Shown here piece after piece: positions 25,769-34,288 of a stretch of DNA of 64,000 bases. The stretch comes from UBA11222 sp049323435. GTDB taxonomy: Bacteria; Pseudomonadota; Alphaproteobacteria; UBA11222. The translations under genes were made by a program, and so were the position numbers. The stretch lies in assembly GCA_049323435.1 (NCBI GenBank), contig JBMOMX010000020.1, positions 68,207 through 132,206 of the forward strand. The letters are read 5' to 3'. Every line of letters starts with the position of its first letter. The stretch's first letter is position 1. Under the pieces are notes generated by a model. The model was given only the letters and a program-made list of their open reading frames with translations, was not told the DNA's origin and did not search any database.

Positions 25769-27086
25769 GGCGCTTTTCTCGCATCAGCCACCATAAGAAC
25801 ACCAGTCCGGGAACCGCCGCAAGCGTGCTCAGCATAAAAAAGACGGGCCAGCCATGCGCCTCCACCACATAACCCGTCACCGAAGACAGCACAGTGCGCC
25901 CCACCGCGGCCAGCGATGTCAGCAGCGCAAACTGCGTCGCCGTATAGGCGCGTTCCTGACACAGCGCGCCAAGATAGGCGACAAACACCACCGTGCCGAA
26001 ACCGCCGGTGAAATTTTCAACGCCGATGGTGGCGATCAGCAGATTAAGATCAGGCCCGGCATTTGCCAGCCAGACAAACATGGCGTTCGACGCCATCTGC
26101 GTGACGCCGCCAACCCATAATGCGGTGACGGTGCCCAGGCTGCGCGCCGCCATGCCCCCGGCAAATCCGCCCGCCAGCACCGCAAAAAAACCGATGCCCT
26201 TCACCACCCGGCCATAGGTTGTCATCTCAAAACCAAGATCCAGCACAAACGGCGCCGTCATAACTCCCGCTGCCGCATCGCCCAGTTTGAACAGCAGCAC
26301 AAACAGCAGAATATAATACCAGCCCTGCCGCTGCGAAAATTCGGTAAACGGACGCAACGCCGTTTGCCACAAACTTGTGAGGCCCGCCTCTGGCATGACC
26401 GGGCCATCCGGTTCACGCGACATCAGCACGGCAGCCATCCCCGCCAGCAGCAGCATGGCGAGCGCAATATACACCATCGCCCAGCCATCCGGCCCCGTCA
26501 CGCCCATGCCGCCCAACAGGGCATACATCTCGATCGCGCCCGCCGTGGAAACCAGCAGCGCCACCCGGTAGGCGGCGACAAAATTAGCCATCCCCGCCGC
26601 CTGCTTGTCCACCTCCAGACTTTCCACCCGGAAGGCGTCGATAACAATATCCTGTGTCGCCGAAAAAAACGACACCAGCAGGGCAAGGCCCGCCAGCAGC
26701 AGCGGCATTTTCAGCGGGTCGGCCTGGCCCATGGCGATAACCGCCGCCATCAGCGCCGCCTGCGACGCCAGCAGCCAGGCGCGCCGCCGCCCAAACCGGC
26801 GCGACAGAAAGGGGATGGGCAGCGCATCCACCAGCGGCGCCCACAAAAATTTCAGCACATAGGGAATACCCACCAGCGCATACAGGCCAATGGCGGACAG
26901 CGATACGCCCGCGTCTTTCATCCATACCTGCAAGGTCGCGCCAGTCAGCGCCAGCGGCAGCCCGGAGGAAAAGCCAAGCAGCAGCATCGCTGCAACACGC
27001 GGTTCGAAATAAACCCTCAACCCGCTAAAGCGGCCAGCGTCAGAGGATATGGAACCAGATACAGGATCAGGCCGCGCAAGCGTCAT
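25749..27086 (-). CDS. ampG: AmpG-family muropeptide MFS transporter
   Basis: A 445-residue inner-membrane MFS protein with about 12-14 hydrophobic segments. AmpG imports anhydro-muropeptides for cell-wall recycling. Family-typical stretches are 'MLLLGFSSGLPLALTGATLQ', 'LKFLWAPLVDALP' and 'FFSATQDIVIDAFRVE'. Length fits. No beta-lactamase or ampR lies nearby. It is the first gene of a leftward operon with the macrodomain and PAS genes. A strong terminator-like hairpin lies 177 bases upstream of its start on the same strand. Confidence 0.88.
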   Translation of the reverse strand: MTLARPDPVSGSISSDAGRFSGLRVYFEPRVAAMLLLGFSSGLPLALTGATLQVWMKDAGVSLSAIGLYALVGIPYVLKFLWAPLVDALPIPFLSRRFGRRRAWLLASQAALMAAVIAMGQADPLKMPLLLAGLALLVSFFSATQDIVIDAFRVESLEVDKQAAGMANFVAAYRVALLVSTAGAIEMYALLGGMGVTGPDGWAMVYIALAMLLLAGMAAVLMSREPDGPVMPEAGLTSLWQTALRPFTEFSQRQGWYYILLFVLLFKLGDAAAGVMTAPFVLDLGFEMTTYGRVVKGIGFFAVLAGGFAGGMAARSLGTVTALWVGGVTQMASNAMFVWLANAGPDLNLLIATIGVENFTGGFGTVVFVAYLGALCQERAYTATQFALLTSLAAVGRTVLSSVTGYVVEAHGWPVFFMLSTLAAVPGLVFLWWLMREKRHDQPAH

Positions 27087-27474
27087 GCGTCAGCACACAG
27101 CGCGCGGGCAACAAACAAAAAGTCAGAAAGCGCAGGCAATACATGCCTCCTATGCGGTTGAATGCAGCCCACTATAAATTCCATCCCTTTCAAATCAATA
27201 TAATAAGGGCCGCTCCGGCCCCCGCCGCCATTTTATGCGGCTTGACGCATTAACCCTGACGCAAAAAAAATCCCCGTAGATGAAATATCATTACGGGGAA
27301 GGGTTGGGGGGGTATGAACCTCACGCAAAGATGCGCAAAGCCAGCTGAAATTAGGCCACTTCGCCGCCAGCGGATATGATCTTAGTCAAATCCATCAAAT
27401 AAAAGTTGACTGATTTTACAGGGGCCGTAGAGTCAGCCCGCTGCATATGGAAGTTTGCAGTTGGGGGCTATGTT
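27087..27474. other. Intergenic region with minus-strand terminator and possible small transcript
   Basis: A 388-base gap between divergent ampG and the Crp/Fnr gene. It contains a strong rho-independent terminator for the minus strand (27263-27299). Upstream of that on the same strand is a 14-codon frame (27395 to 27351, MDLTKIISAGGEVA) with no clear ribosome site. On the plus strand, TTGACT at 27405-27410 could be a -35 element for the regulator gene. The terminator's placement suggests a short minus-strand RNA or an attenuated ampG leader. Confidence 0.5.
27263..27299 (-). terminator. Rho-independent terminator (minus strand) upstream of ampG
   Basis: On the minus strand TCCCCGTA (complement at 27292-27299) pairs with TACGGGGA. 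The stem continues with ATGA/TCAT after a single bulged base, giving about 12 pairs with a four-base loop. It is followed directly by eight T residues (A-run at 27263-27270 on the plus strand). No gene on this strand ends here, so it terminates either a small RNA or an ampG leader. Confidence 0.75.
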
Positions 27475-28230
27475 ATGACTATCTCACTGGATACACTCAG
27501 GGCGCTCCCTTTGTTTTCGGACATCAGCAAGGCTGAGGGCGCCATGCTTGCCGGTAACAGCCGGATCGTCACCTGCAAACGGGGGCAATTCCTGTTTATG
27601 CATGCCGATCCCATCACGCATTTTTTTGTGATTTGCCGGGGCGCCATGCAGGTCTTCCGCGAGACGCCGGACGGGCATGAGGTCACCAACGATATTCTGA
27701 TTGCCGGGGACTCGCTCAATACGGAAGAAGTGGTTGCAAAACAAAATATTCACTTGATGAATGCGCGCGCCATTGAGGATTCTTCGCTATTGGAAGTTCC
27801 GGTGGCCTGGATGCGTGCGCATCTCAAGGATTTTGACAATTTGGCGGAAAAGCTGCTGGCCAGCCTCTCTGACCGTTTGCAGGGCGCACAGATCGAGGCC
27901 GAACAGATGTCGACCATGTCTGCCGCCCAGATGGTGGCATGCTATCTGAAGAAATTATGTGTTCTGTATAATTTTGATCCGCACGGGTTCAAGCTGCCCT
28001 ATACCAAAACACTGATCGCCTCGCGCCTGCGTATCGAAAAAGAAACTTTTTCGCGCACATTGCAATCCCTGCGGGATCACGGCATCACGGTGTCCGGCAC
28101 CGATGTCTGTATCCACGACATGCGCAAGGCCGATGATTTTGCATGCAGCGAATGTTCAGTCGCCGAAGAATGCGGAACCCATCGCGTGCTGCATGAGAAA
28201 ATGGACAGACTGGCCGCCAAGGGAACCTGA
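27475..28230 (+). CDS. Crp/Fnr family transcriptional regulator
   Basis: A 251-residue regulator. The cyclic-nucleotide-binding-like fold spans about residues 10-125 ('FSDISKAEGAMLAGNSRIVT', 'GQFLFMHADPITHFFVICRG'). A dimer helix follows ('LASLSDRLQGAQIEAEQM') and then the winged helix ('KTLIASRLRIEKETFSRTLQ'). The E-x-x-S-R-x recognition pattern resembles Fnr/Dnr members. The sensor domain has no Fnr-type N-terminal cysteines, but the extreme C-terminus carries a cysteine group ('CSECSVAEECG', about residues 222-232), which is unusual. I chose ATG 27475 (GGGGGC upstream) rather than an ATG at 27406, which would add a non-family leader. Effector and targets are unknown. Confidence 0.85.
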   Translation: MTISLDTLRALPLFSDISKAEGAMLAGNSRIVTCKRGQFLFMHADPITHFFVICRGAMQVFRETPDGHEVTNDILIAGDSLNTEEVVAKQNIHLMNARAIEDSSLLEVPVAWMRAHLKDFDNLAEKLLASLSDRLQGAQIEAEQMSTMSAAQMVACYLKKLCVLYNFDPHGFKLPYTKTLIASRLRIEKETFSRTLQSLRDHGITVSGTDVCIHDMRKADDFACSECSVAEECGTHRVLHEKMDRLAAKGT

Positions 28231-28258
28231 TTACTGCCTGATTATCCAGGATAGGCGG

Positions 28259-28885
28259 CTACTTCCAACAGATCACATCCGGGGGCTTGCGGGTTTGGGG
28301 CATTGCCGCTTCAGCTGGATGGCCGATTAGAATCGGCGCATAGGCTGTCAGTTCCATGGGAATATCAAGCAGCCTTTTCCATTCGGGCGAATTCAGCGCG
28401 GGCACGGCCAGCCCGATCACGCAGCTTCCCAATCCTGCCGTGCAGGCGGCAAGCATCAGATTTTCCGCCGCAAGCCAGCAATCTGCGGCCACAAACGGTC
28501 CCGAAGCTTTGCCATATAGAATGATCAGCGTGCTTGAATTGTAGAAGACATGATAGTCCGGATCGCTGATCAGGCTTACGGTACGCCGCGCCGCGCCATC
28601 GGCATCTTCGCCCTGCGCCTGAAGCCAAAGGGTCTGCTTGGCGGTTTCAGACAGGCGGTCGAGTAATTTTCGATCCTGTATCACGGCGAAAACCCAGGGC
28701 TCGGCGTGGTTGGCCGTGGGGGCCTGAACCGCCGCATAAAGCAGCATGTGTATACTGGCGGTGCTAACAGGCTGCGCCGTGAAATTGCGCACCGAACGGC
28801 GCGCGTAAATCGCGTCCATGACACTCATCGGTCTATCCGGCAGAGGTGCGGCGGCCGGTTTATTGATCATTTCGCGCATATTCAT
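28259..28885 (-). CDS. Nitroreductase family protein
   Basis: A 208-residue FMN-dependent nitroreductase-like enzyme. Family marks are 'MDAIYARRSVRNFT' (FMN-phosphate binding), 'LLYAAVQAPTANHAEPWVFA', 'AAENLMLAACTAGLGSCVIG' (FMN binding) and 'APILIGHP'. The physiological substrate is not evident. The gene ends 28 bases from the convergent Crp/Fnr gene, and no partner shares its orientation. Confidence 0.88.
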   Translation of the reverse strand: MNMREMINKPAAAPLPDRPMSVMDAIYARRSVRNFTAQPVSTASIHMLLYAAVQAPTANHAEPWVFAVIQDRKLLDRLSETAKQTLWLQAQGEDADGAARRTVSLISDPDYHVFYNSSTLIILYGKASGPFVAADCWLAAENLMLAACTAGLGSCVIGLAVPALNSPEWKRLLDIPMELTAYAPILIGHPAEAAMPQTRKPPDVICWK

Positions 28886-29109
28886 TTTGCCGAGATCATT
28901 CGTCTATCCCTACCCACAGGCCTCAGGTGCGGCTGCATGCGCAGCGGATTTCTTGACCTGATGCAGGCTAGCGATCCGTTCAAACCATGACATTGACCAA
29001 AATCAACAGCCCTCCTTATGTCCAGGCGCCGTGGCGCCTGATTGCGCCGCCGCGCAGATAATGGCAAGCTATATTAATTACAGGCATTTTAACGGAAAGG
29101 TCCGGCGCC

Positions 29110-30252
29110 ATGAGCGAAGCAATCACACCATTCACATTGGCGATCCCGCAAAGCGCGCTGGATGATCTGGCGCGCCGTCTGGATAATGCCCGCTGGCCGG
29201 AGCGCGAGCCTGTCGCCGACTGGACCCAGGGTGCGCCCCTGGCAAAGGTGCAGGCGCTGTGCCAGCATTGGCGGTACAATTATGACTGGCGGCGCATTGA
29301 GGCGAAGCTCAACGGGCTGGGACAGTTCAAAACCGAAATTGATGGGCTTGATATTCATTTTCTGCATGTGCGATCCAAACATCCCAACGCCATGCCGTTA
29401 CTGATGACGCATGGCTGGCCGGGATCGGTGATTGAATTCATGAAGGTGATTGGCCCGCTGACCGATCCGGTCGCGCATGGCGGCAAGGCCGAGGATGCAT
29501 TTCATGTGATCGCGCCATCGCTGCCGGGTTATGGTTTTTCCGGCAAGCCCGCCGCCACGGGATGGGGCATTGCGCATATCGCCGATGCCTGGGCCAGGCT
29601 GATGACACGCCTTGGCTATGACAGATGGGTGGCGCAGGGCGGAGATTGGGGGGCGGCGGTCACCACGGCCATCGGCGTTGCCAAACCGGCGGGCTGTGCC
29701 GCCATCCATGTGAATCTGCTGTTCATTTTTCCGGGTGCGGATGAAATGGCTGACATGACGCCGGCCGAAAAATCGGCGGTGGAGGCCATGACCTATTATC
29801 AGGAATGGGATTCCGGCTATTCCAAACAGCAATCGACGCGGCCGCAAACCCTTGGCTATGCGCTGGCTGATTCCCCCGTTGGGCAGGCGGCGTGGATCTA
29901 CGAAAAAATGTGGGCCTGGACTGACAATGGCGGCAATCCCGAAGATATTTTGAGCATGGACGAAATGCTCGACAATATCATGCTGTACTGGCTGCCCGGC
30001 AATGGCGCATCATCGGCGCGGCTCTATTGGGAAAGTTTCCGCGGCGCGCTCAACACCGCCAAGCTGGACCTGCCGGTGGGGATCAGCATGTACCCAAAGG
30101 AAATTTTCCGCGCCTCGCGCCGCTGGGCGGACAAAAGCATCAAGAACATTGTGCACTGGAATGAGCTTGACCGGGGCGGCCATTTCGCCGCCTGGGAACA
30201 GCCCGAATTGTTCATAACCGAAATCCGCAACTGTTTCCGCCAGTTCCGCTGA
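29110..30252 (+). CDS. Epoxide hydrolase (microsomal type, EHN domain)
   Basis: A 380-residue alpha/beta hydrolase with the EHN N-terminal domain ('PFTLAIPQSALDDLARRLDN', 'WRYNYDWRRIEAKLNGLGQF'). It also has the oxyanion HGWP motif ('LLMTHGWPGSVIEF'), the nucleophile elbow 'QGGDWGAAVT' (Asp near residue 180) and a C-terminal catalytic His in 'DRGGHFAAWEQP'. The lid tyrosines fall in the 'MTYYQEWDSGY' region. This family opens epoxides to diols and is often used on xenobiotics or hydrophobic substrates. The gene stands alone. Confidence 0.92.
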   Translation: MSEAITPFTLAIPQSALDDLARRLDNARWPEREPVADWTQGAPLAKVQALCQHWRYNYDWRRIEAKLNGLGQFKTEIDGLDIHFLHVRSKHPNAMPLLMTHGWPGSVIEFMKVIGPLTDPVAHGGKAEDAFHVIAPSLPGYGFSGKPAATGWGIAHIADAWARLMTRLGYDRWVAQGGDWGAAVTTAIGVAKPAGCAAIHVNLLFIFPGADEMADMTPAEKSAVEAMTYYQEWDSGYSKQQSTRPQTLGYALADSPVGQAAWIYEKMWAWTDNGGNPEDILSMDEMLDNIMLYWLPGNGASSARLYWESFRGALNTAKLDLPVGISMYPKEIFRASRRWADKSIKNIVHWNELDRGGHFAAWEQPELFITEIRNCFRQFR

Positions 30253-30364
30253 GTTTAAGGATCGCGCATGGCAGACCCTAATGGGGGAGAGCCTTGTCAC
30301 ATTCCGGTAACATAACGCCGCTATGAATGGCCGCAACGCTGACTGGATTTAAGGTGATTGCAGT

Positions 30365-30853
30365 ATGGACGCAAAACAGGTGCTGTTCTTGTGCACCGGA
30401 AATTCCGCCCGCAGCATCATGGCGGAAGCGGCGCTCAATTTTTACGGCATGGGCCGCTTCAAGGCCTATAGCGCGGGCAGCCATCCGGCGGGGGCGGTCA
30501 ATCCGTTCACGCTTGAAACGCTGAAAATCGCCAAAATCAGCACGGCCGGACTGCGCAGCAAATCCTGGGATGAATTTGCCGCACCCGATGCGCCGAAGCT
30601 GGATTTTGTTTTTACCGTCTGCGACAATGCGGCGGGTGAAATATGCCCGGCCTGGCCGGGGCAGCCAATGACCGCCCATTGGGGCTTTCCGGACCCCGCG
30701 GCCTTTGAAGGCAGCGACACGGAAAAGCGTGCATTTTTTCAGGAGATTTTCCGGCAAATCCGTACACGCATAGAATTGTTCATAAGCCTGCCTATGGCCA
30801 GCCTCGACAGATTGTCGCTACAGCGCAGGCTGGACGAAATGGGCAAGGAATAG
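30365..30853 (+). CDS. arsC: Arsenate reductase, thioredoxin-coupled (low-molecular-weight phosphatase fold)
   Basis: A 162-residue ArsC of the LMW-PTP type. Catalytic Cys10 lies in the P-loop 'LFLCTGNSARS'; the redox relay cysteines are probably Cys86 and Cys94 ('FTVCDNAAGEICPAWPG'). It reduces arsenate to arsenite in the cytoplasm. The next gene encodes a MIP channel that resembles the arsenite channel AqpS, so the two probably work as a reduce-and-release pair. No arsR, arsB or acr3 is visible nearby. Confidence 0.93.
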   Translation: MDAKQVLFLCTGNSARSIMAEAALNFYGMGRFKAYSAGSHPAGAVNPFTLETLKIAKISTAGLRSKSWDEFAAPDAPKLDFVFTVCDNAAGEICPAWPGQPMTAHWGFPDPAAFEGSDTEKRAFFQEIFRQIRTRIELFISLPMASLDRLSLQRRLDEMGKE

Positions 30854-30887
30854 TCATTAATCCCGGGGGGGGTAAGGTACCATTACT

Positions 30888-31553
30888 ATTGCTAAGCGAC
30901 TAAGCGCCGAATTTATCGGCAGCGCGTTTCTGCTCGCCACCGTCATTGGTTCGGGCATCATGGCCGAAAAACTGGCGGGCGGAAATATTGCTATTGCGCT
31001 CTTGGGCAATACCATCGCCACCGGCGCAATGCTGGTGGTGCTGATCTTGATTTTCGGCCCTCTGTCTGGCGCGCATTTCAATCCGGCGGTGACGCTGGCG
31101 TTCCGGCTGCGCCGCGAAATCGGCAATGCGGACACGGCGCTCTATATAGTGGTGCAGATCGCGGGCGCACTGGCCGGTATGCTGATGGCGCATTTCATGT
31201 TCGAAGCGCCCTTGCTGCAAATCTCCACCCATATGCGGGCTGGCCCGGCGCAGTTTGGATCTGAAATCATTGCCACTTTCGGCCTGCTGGCCACCATCTT
31301 CGGCTGTGTGCGCCACCGGCCCGAGGCCGTGCCCTATGCCGTCGGCCTCTATATTACCGCCGCCTACTGGTTTACCGCCTCGACTTCTTTCGCCAATCCG
31401 GCCGTCACCGTGGCGCGCAGCCTTACGGACACATTTTCCGGTATAAGGCCCGAGGACGCGCCTTTGTTCATTGTGGCGCAGCTGGTCGGCGCGATGCTGG
31501 CTGGCGCCGTCTTCGGCTGGCTGTTCGCACCCGCGAAACCCCCGAATTCCTGA
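30888..31553 (+). CDS. aqpS: MIP/aquaglyceroporin channel, AqpS-like, with non-canonical start
   Basis: A six-helix MIP channel with both NPA boxes ('HFNPAVT' and 'FANPAVT'). In arsenic operons such channels (AqpS) let arsenite leave the cell after ArsC action. The first ATG (30960) would remove half of helix 1. Clear family homology begins upstream, with 'AKRLSAEFIGSAFLLATVIG', and runs back to an in-frame TAA at 30873. No ATG, GTG or TTG lies in that interval. ATT at 30888, nine bases after AAGGT, is the best start I can see. Otherwise the gene has lost its start codon or a base is wrong. It lies 34 bases after arsC. Confidence 0.8.
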   Translation: MAKRLSAEFIGSAFLLATVIGSGIMAEKLAGGNIAIALLGNTIATGAMLVVLILIFGPLSGAHFNPAVTLAFRLRREIGNADTALYIVVQIAGALAGMLMAHFMFEAPLLQISTHMRAGPAQFGSEIIATFGLLATIFGCVRHRPEAVPYAVGLYITAAYWFTASTSFANPAVTVARSLTDTFSGIRPEDAPLFIVAQLVGAMLAGAVFGWLFAPAKPPNS

Positions 31554-31638
31554 CAATCCGCAACAAAATTGTCCGGCGCACTTGCCGCTTTGGTTGCAAG
31601 AGGCTATCAATGCCCCTCAGATTTTACGGGAGGTTTTG

Positions 31639-33138
31639 ATGCGCAATCTTACGCACTTTATTGGCGGCCGCCACGTTCAGGGGACCAGCGGGCGCTATGG
31701 TGCGGTGTATGATCCGATGACCGGCGAGATGCAGGCCAAGGCCCCGCTGGCCTCGGCCGCCGAAATGCGCGCGGCCATCGACAATGCGGCGGCGGCCTTT
31801 CCCGGCTGGGCGGCGGAAAATCCGCAAAAGCGCGCCCGGGTGATGTTCCGCTTCAAGCAACTGGTCGAAGATAATATGGACCAGCTGGCCGAAATGCTGA
31901 GCCGCGAACATGGCAAGGTCATTGCCGATTCCAAAGGCGATATTCAGCGCGGCCTCGAAGTCATCGAATTTGCCTGCGGCATTCCGCATCTGACCAAGGG
32001 CGAATTTACCGAAGGCGCGGGCCCCGGCATCGACATGTATTCCATGCGCCAGCCGCTGGGCGTTTGCGCGGGCATTACGCCGTTCAATTTTCCGGCGATG
32101 ATCCCGATGTGGATGTTCGGCGTCGCCATTGCCTGCGGCAATACATTCATCTGCAAACCATCGGAAAAAGACCCGTCCGTGCCGCTGCGCCTGGCCGAAC
32201 TGATGCAGCAGGCGGGCCTGCCCGATGGCGTGCTGAATGTCGTTGTCGGCGACAAGGAGGCTGTGGACACCATCCTGACAGACCCGCGCATTCAGGCGGT
32301 CAGCTTTGTCGGCGCGACCGCCACCGCGCAATATATTTATGCAACCGCGGCGGCCAACGGCAAGCGCGTGCAGGCCATGGGCGGCGCCAAAAATCATATG
32401 ATCATCATGCCCGACGCTGACATGAACCAGGTCAGCGATGCGCTGATCGGCGCGGCCTATGGCTCGGCCGGCGAACGCTGCATGGCGATTTCCGTGGCGG
32501 TGCCGGTTGGCAAGGGCACGGGAGATGCGCTGATTGCAGCGCTGCGCCCGCGCGTGGAATCGCTGAAGGTTGGTCTTTCGACGGACCCGGAGGTGGATTA
32601 CGGCCCGATGGTCACCGCCGAACATCTGGCCAAGGTGAAGTCCTATATCGAAAGCGGCGTCAGCGAAGGCGCGAAACTCGTCGTCGATGGGCGCGGCTTC
32701 AAATTGCAGGGCTATGAGAATGGCTTTTATATGGGCGGCTGTCTGTTTGATAATGTGACCCCCAACATGGCCATCTATAAGGAAGAGATATTCGGCCCTG
32801 TATTGTGCGTCACCCGCGCGGATGATTTTGAGGCGGCGCTGCGTCTGCCGACCGAACATCAATATGGCAATGGCGTTTCGATCTTTACCCGCGATGGCGA
32901 TGCGGCGCGTGAATTTGCCTCGCGCGTGCAGGTGGGCATGGTTGGCATCAATGTGCCGATTCCGGTGCCGCTGGCCTATCACAGTTTCGGCGGCTGGAAA
33001 CGCTCGGCCTTTGGCGATACCAATCAGCACGGGACCGAAGGCGTCAAATTCTACACCAAGATCAAAACCGTCACCGCCCGCTGGCCTGCCGCCGGTGTGC
33101 GCAGCGGCGCAGACTTCACCATTCCGACGATGAAATAA
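31639..33138 (+). CDS. mmsA: CoA-acylating methylmalonate-semialdehyde dehydrogenase
   Basis: MmsA converts methylmalonate semialdehyde and CoA to propionyl-CoA in valine and inositol breakdown. The 499-residue protein has 'THFIGGRHVQGTSGRYGAVY', 'GITPFNFPAMIPMWMFGVAI', 'GGAKNHMIIMPDAD' and the catalytic cysteine motif 'SAGERCMAISVAVPVG', diagnostic of the CoA-acylating subfamily. I chose ATG 31639, which follows an ACGGGAGGT ribosome site and matches the family N-terminus. An in-frame start at 31471 lies inside the channel gene and is rejected. Confidence 0.95.
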   Translation: MRNLTHFIGGRHVQGTSGRYGAVYDPMTGEMQAKAPLASAAEMRAAIDNAAAAFPGWAAENPQKRARVMFRFKQLVEDNMDQLAEMLSREHGKVIADSKGDIQRGLEVIEFACGIPHLTKGEFTEGAGPGIDMYSMRQPLGVCAGITPFNFPAMIPMWMFGVAIACGNTFICKPSEKDPSVPLRLAELMQQAGLPDGVLNVVVGDKEAVDTILTDPRIQAVSFVGATATAQYIYATAAANGKRVQAMGGAKNHMIIMPDADMNQVSDALIGAAYGSAGERCMAISVAVPVGKGTGDALIAALRPRVESLKVGLSTDPEVDYGPMVTAEHLAKVKSYIESGVSEGAKLVVDGRGFKLQGYENGFYMGGCLFDNVTPNMAIYKEEIFGPVLCVTRADDFEAALRLPTEHQYGNGVSIFTRDGDAAREFASRVQVGMVGINVPIPVPLAYHSFGGWKRSAFGDTNQHGTEGVKFYTKIKTVTARWPAAGVRSGADFTIPTMK

Positions 33139-33146
33139 GCATTTGA

Positions 33147-34280
33147 ATGCAGGGACCGCGCGCCGTCTATCGCGAACGGGTGCGATCGGGTCAGGTTAAA
33201 CCGGACCCGGCGCAGGAATTCGCCATCGAAAAACTGCAGAGCCTGGAAGACGCGCTTAAACAGTACAAGCATGTCACGCGCAACCGTGTGCTGTCATGGC
33301 TGGGACGTGAAACGCCGCCGCCGCCAAAGGGCCTGTATCTGTGGGGCGAAGTCGGGCGCGGCAAAAGCATGCTGATGGATCTGTTTTATGACACTGTTCC
33401 CGTCAGCCGCAAACGCCGGGTGCATTTTCTGCAATTCATGCTCGAAGCCCACGAAGCCATTCACGCCTGGCGCCAGGCCAACAAGCGCGGAGAAATTGCC
33501 AAATCTGCAAAATCCAATGGCGATGATCCTATCGTCCCGGTGGCGCACGCCATTGCGGATAGGGTGCAATTGCTGTGCTTTGACGAATTTCAGGTGTCCG
33601 ATGTCGCCGATGCGATGATCCTGGGGCGGCTGTTCACGGCGCTGTTCGAACAGGGTGTCATCGTCGTGCTGACATCGAACCGCGCGCCGGATACGCTCTA
33701 TGAAGGCGGGCTGAACCGGCAATTATTCGTGCCGTTCATTGAACTGCTGAAACAAAGACTTGAAGTGGTGCAACTGGTCAGCCCCACCGATTACCGCATG
33801 GCGCGCCTCAGCGGCCATCCGGTCTATCACGCGCCGCTTGGGCTAGACAGCGACCGCGAAATGGACGCAGCCTGGCTGCGACTCACAGATACGCCGCGCG
33901 GCAAGCCGGTGAAGCTGGATGTGCAGGGCCGCAAACTGCTGGTGCCGCAGGCCGCGCATGGTGTGGCGCGCTTTGATTTTGCCGATCTATGCGAGGCGGC
34001 GGTGGGCGGCCCCGATTATCTGCAAATCGCCTGGACGTTTCATACCGTGCTGCTGGATCATATTCCACGCATGGAACGCGGCAGCCGTAACGAGGCCAAA
34101 CGCTTTGTCACGCTGGTCGATGCGCTCTATGATAATCGCGTCAAGCTGATCTGTTCCGCCGATGGCCCGCCCGGCAGCCTGTACCCCGCCGGCGATGGCA
34201 GCTTTGAATTCGCCCGTACGGTTTCCCGCCTGATGGAAATGCAGTCCGTGGAATATCTGGCCAAGGGGCACGCAGTTTAA
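33147..34280 (+). CDS. zapE: Cell division protein ZapE (AFG1-like ATPase)
   Basis: A 377-residue AFG1/ZapE ATPase. It has 'GLYLWGEVGRGKSMLMDLFY' (Walker A, about residue 70), 'LLCFDEFQVSDVADAMILGR' (Walker B), and 'VIVVLTSNRAPDTLYEGGLN' (sensor region), all strongly conserved in this family. In Escherichia coli ZapE modulates the FtsZ ring under stress. It lies only 8 bases after mmsA in the same direction, so it is probably co-transcribed. Confidence 0.93.
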   Translation: MQGPRAVYRERVRSGQVKPDPAQEFAIEKLQSLEDALKQYKHVTRNRVLSWLGRETPPPPKGLYLWGEVGRGKSMLMDLFYDTVPVSRKRRVHFLQFMLEAHEAIHAWRQANKRGEIAKSAKSNGDDPIVPVAHAIADRVQLLCFDEFQVSDVADAMILGRLFTALFEQGVIVVLTSNRAPDTLYEGGLNRQLFVPFIELLKQRLEVVQLVSPTDYRMARLSGHPVYHAPLGLDSDREMDAAWLRLTDTPRGKPVKLDVQGRKLLVPQAAHGVARFDFADLCEAAVGGPDYLQIAWTFHTVLLDHIPRMERGSRNEAKRFVTLVDALYDNRVKLICSADGPPGSLYPAGDGSFEFARTVSRLMEMQSVEYLAKGHAV

Positions 34281-34288
34281 CGGCGCGC

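Noticed and set aside
30960..31553. ATG 30960 as the start of the aquaglyceroporin
   Set aside because: It would cut half of the first membrane helix, while clear family sequence continues upstream in frame.
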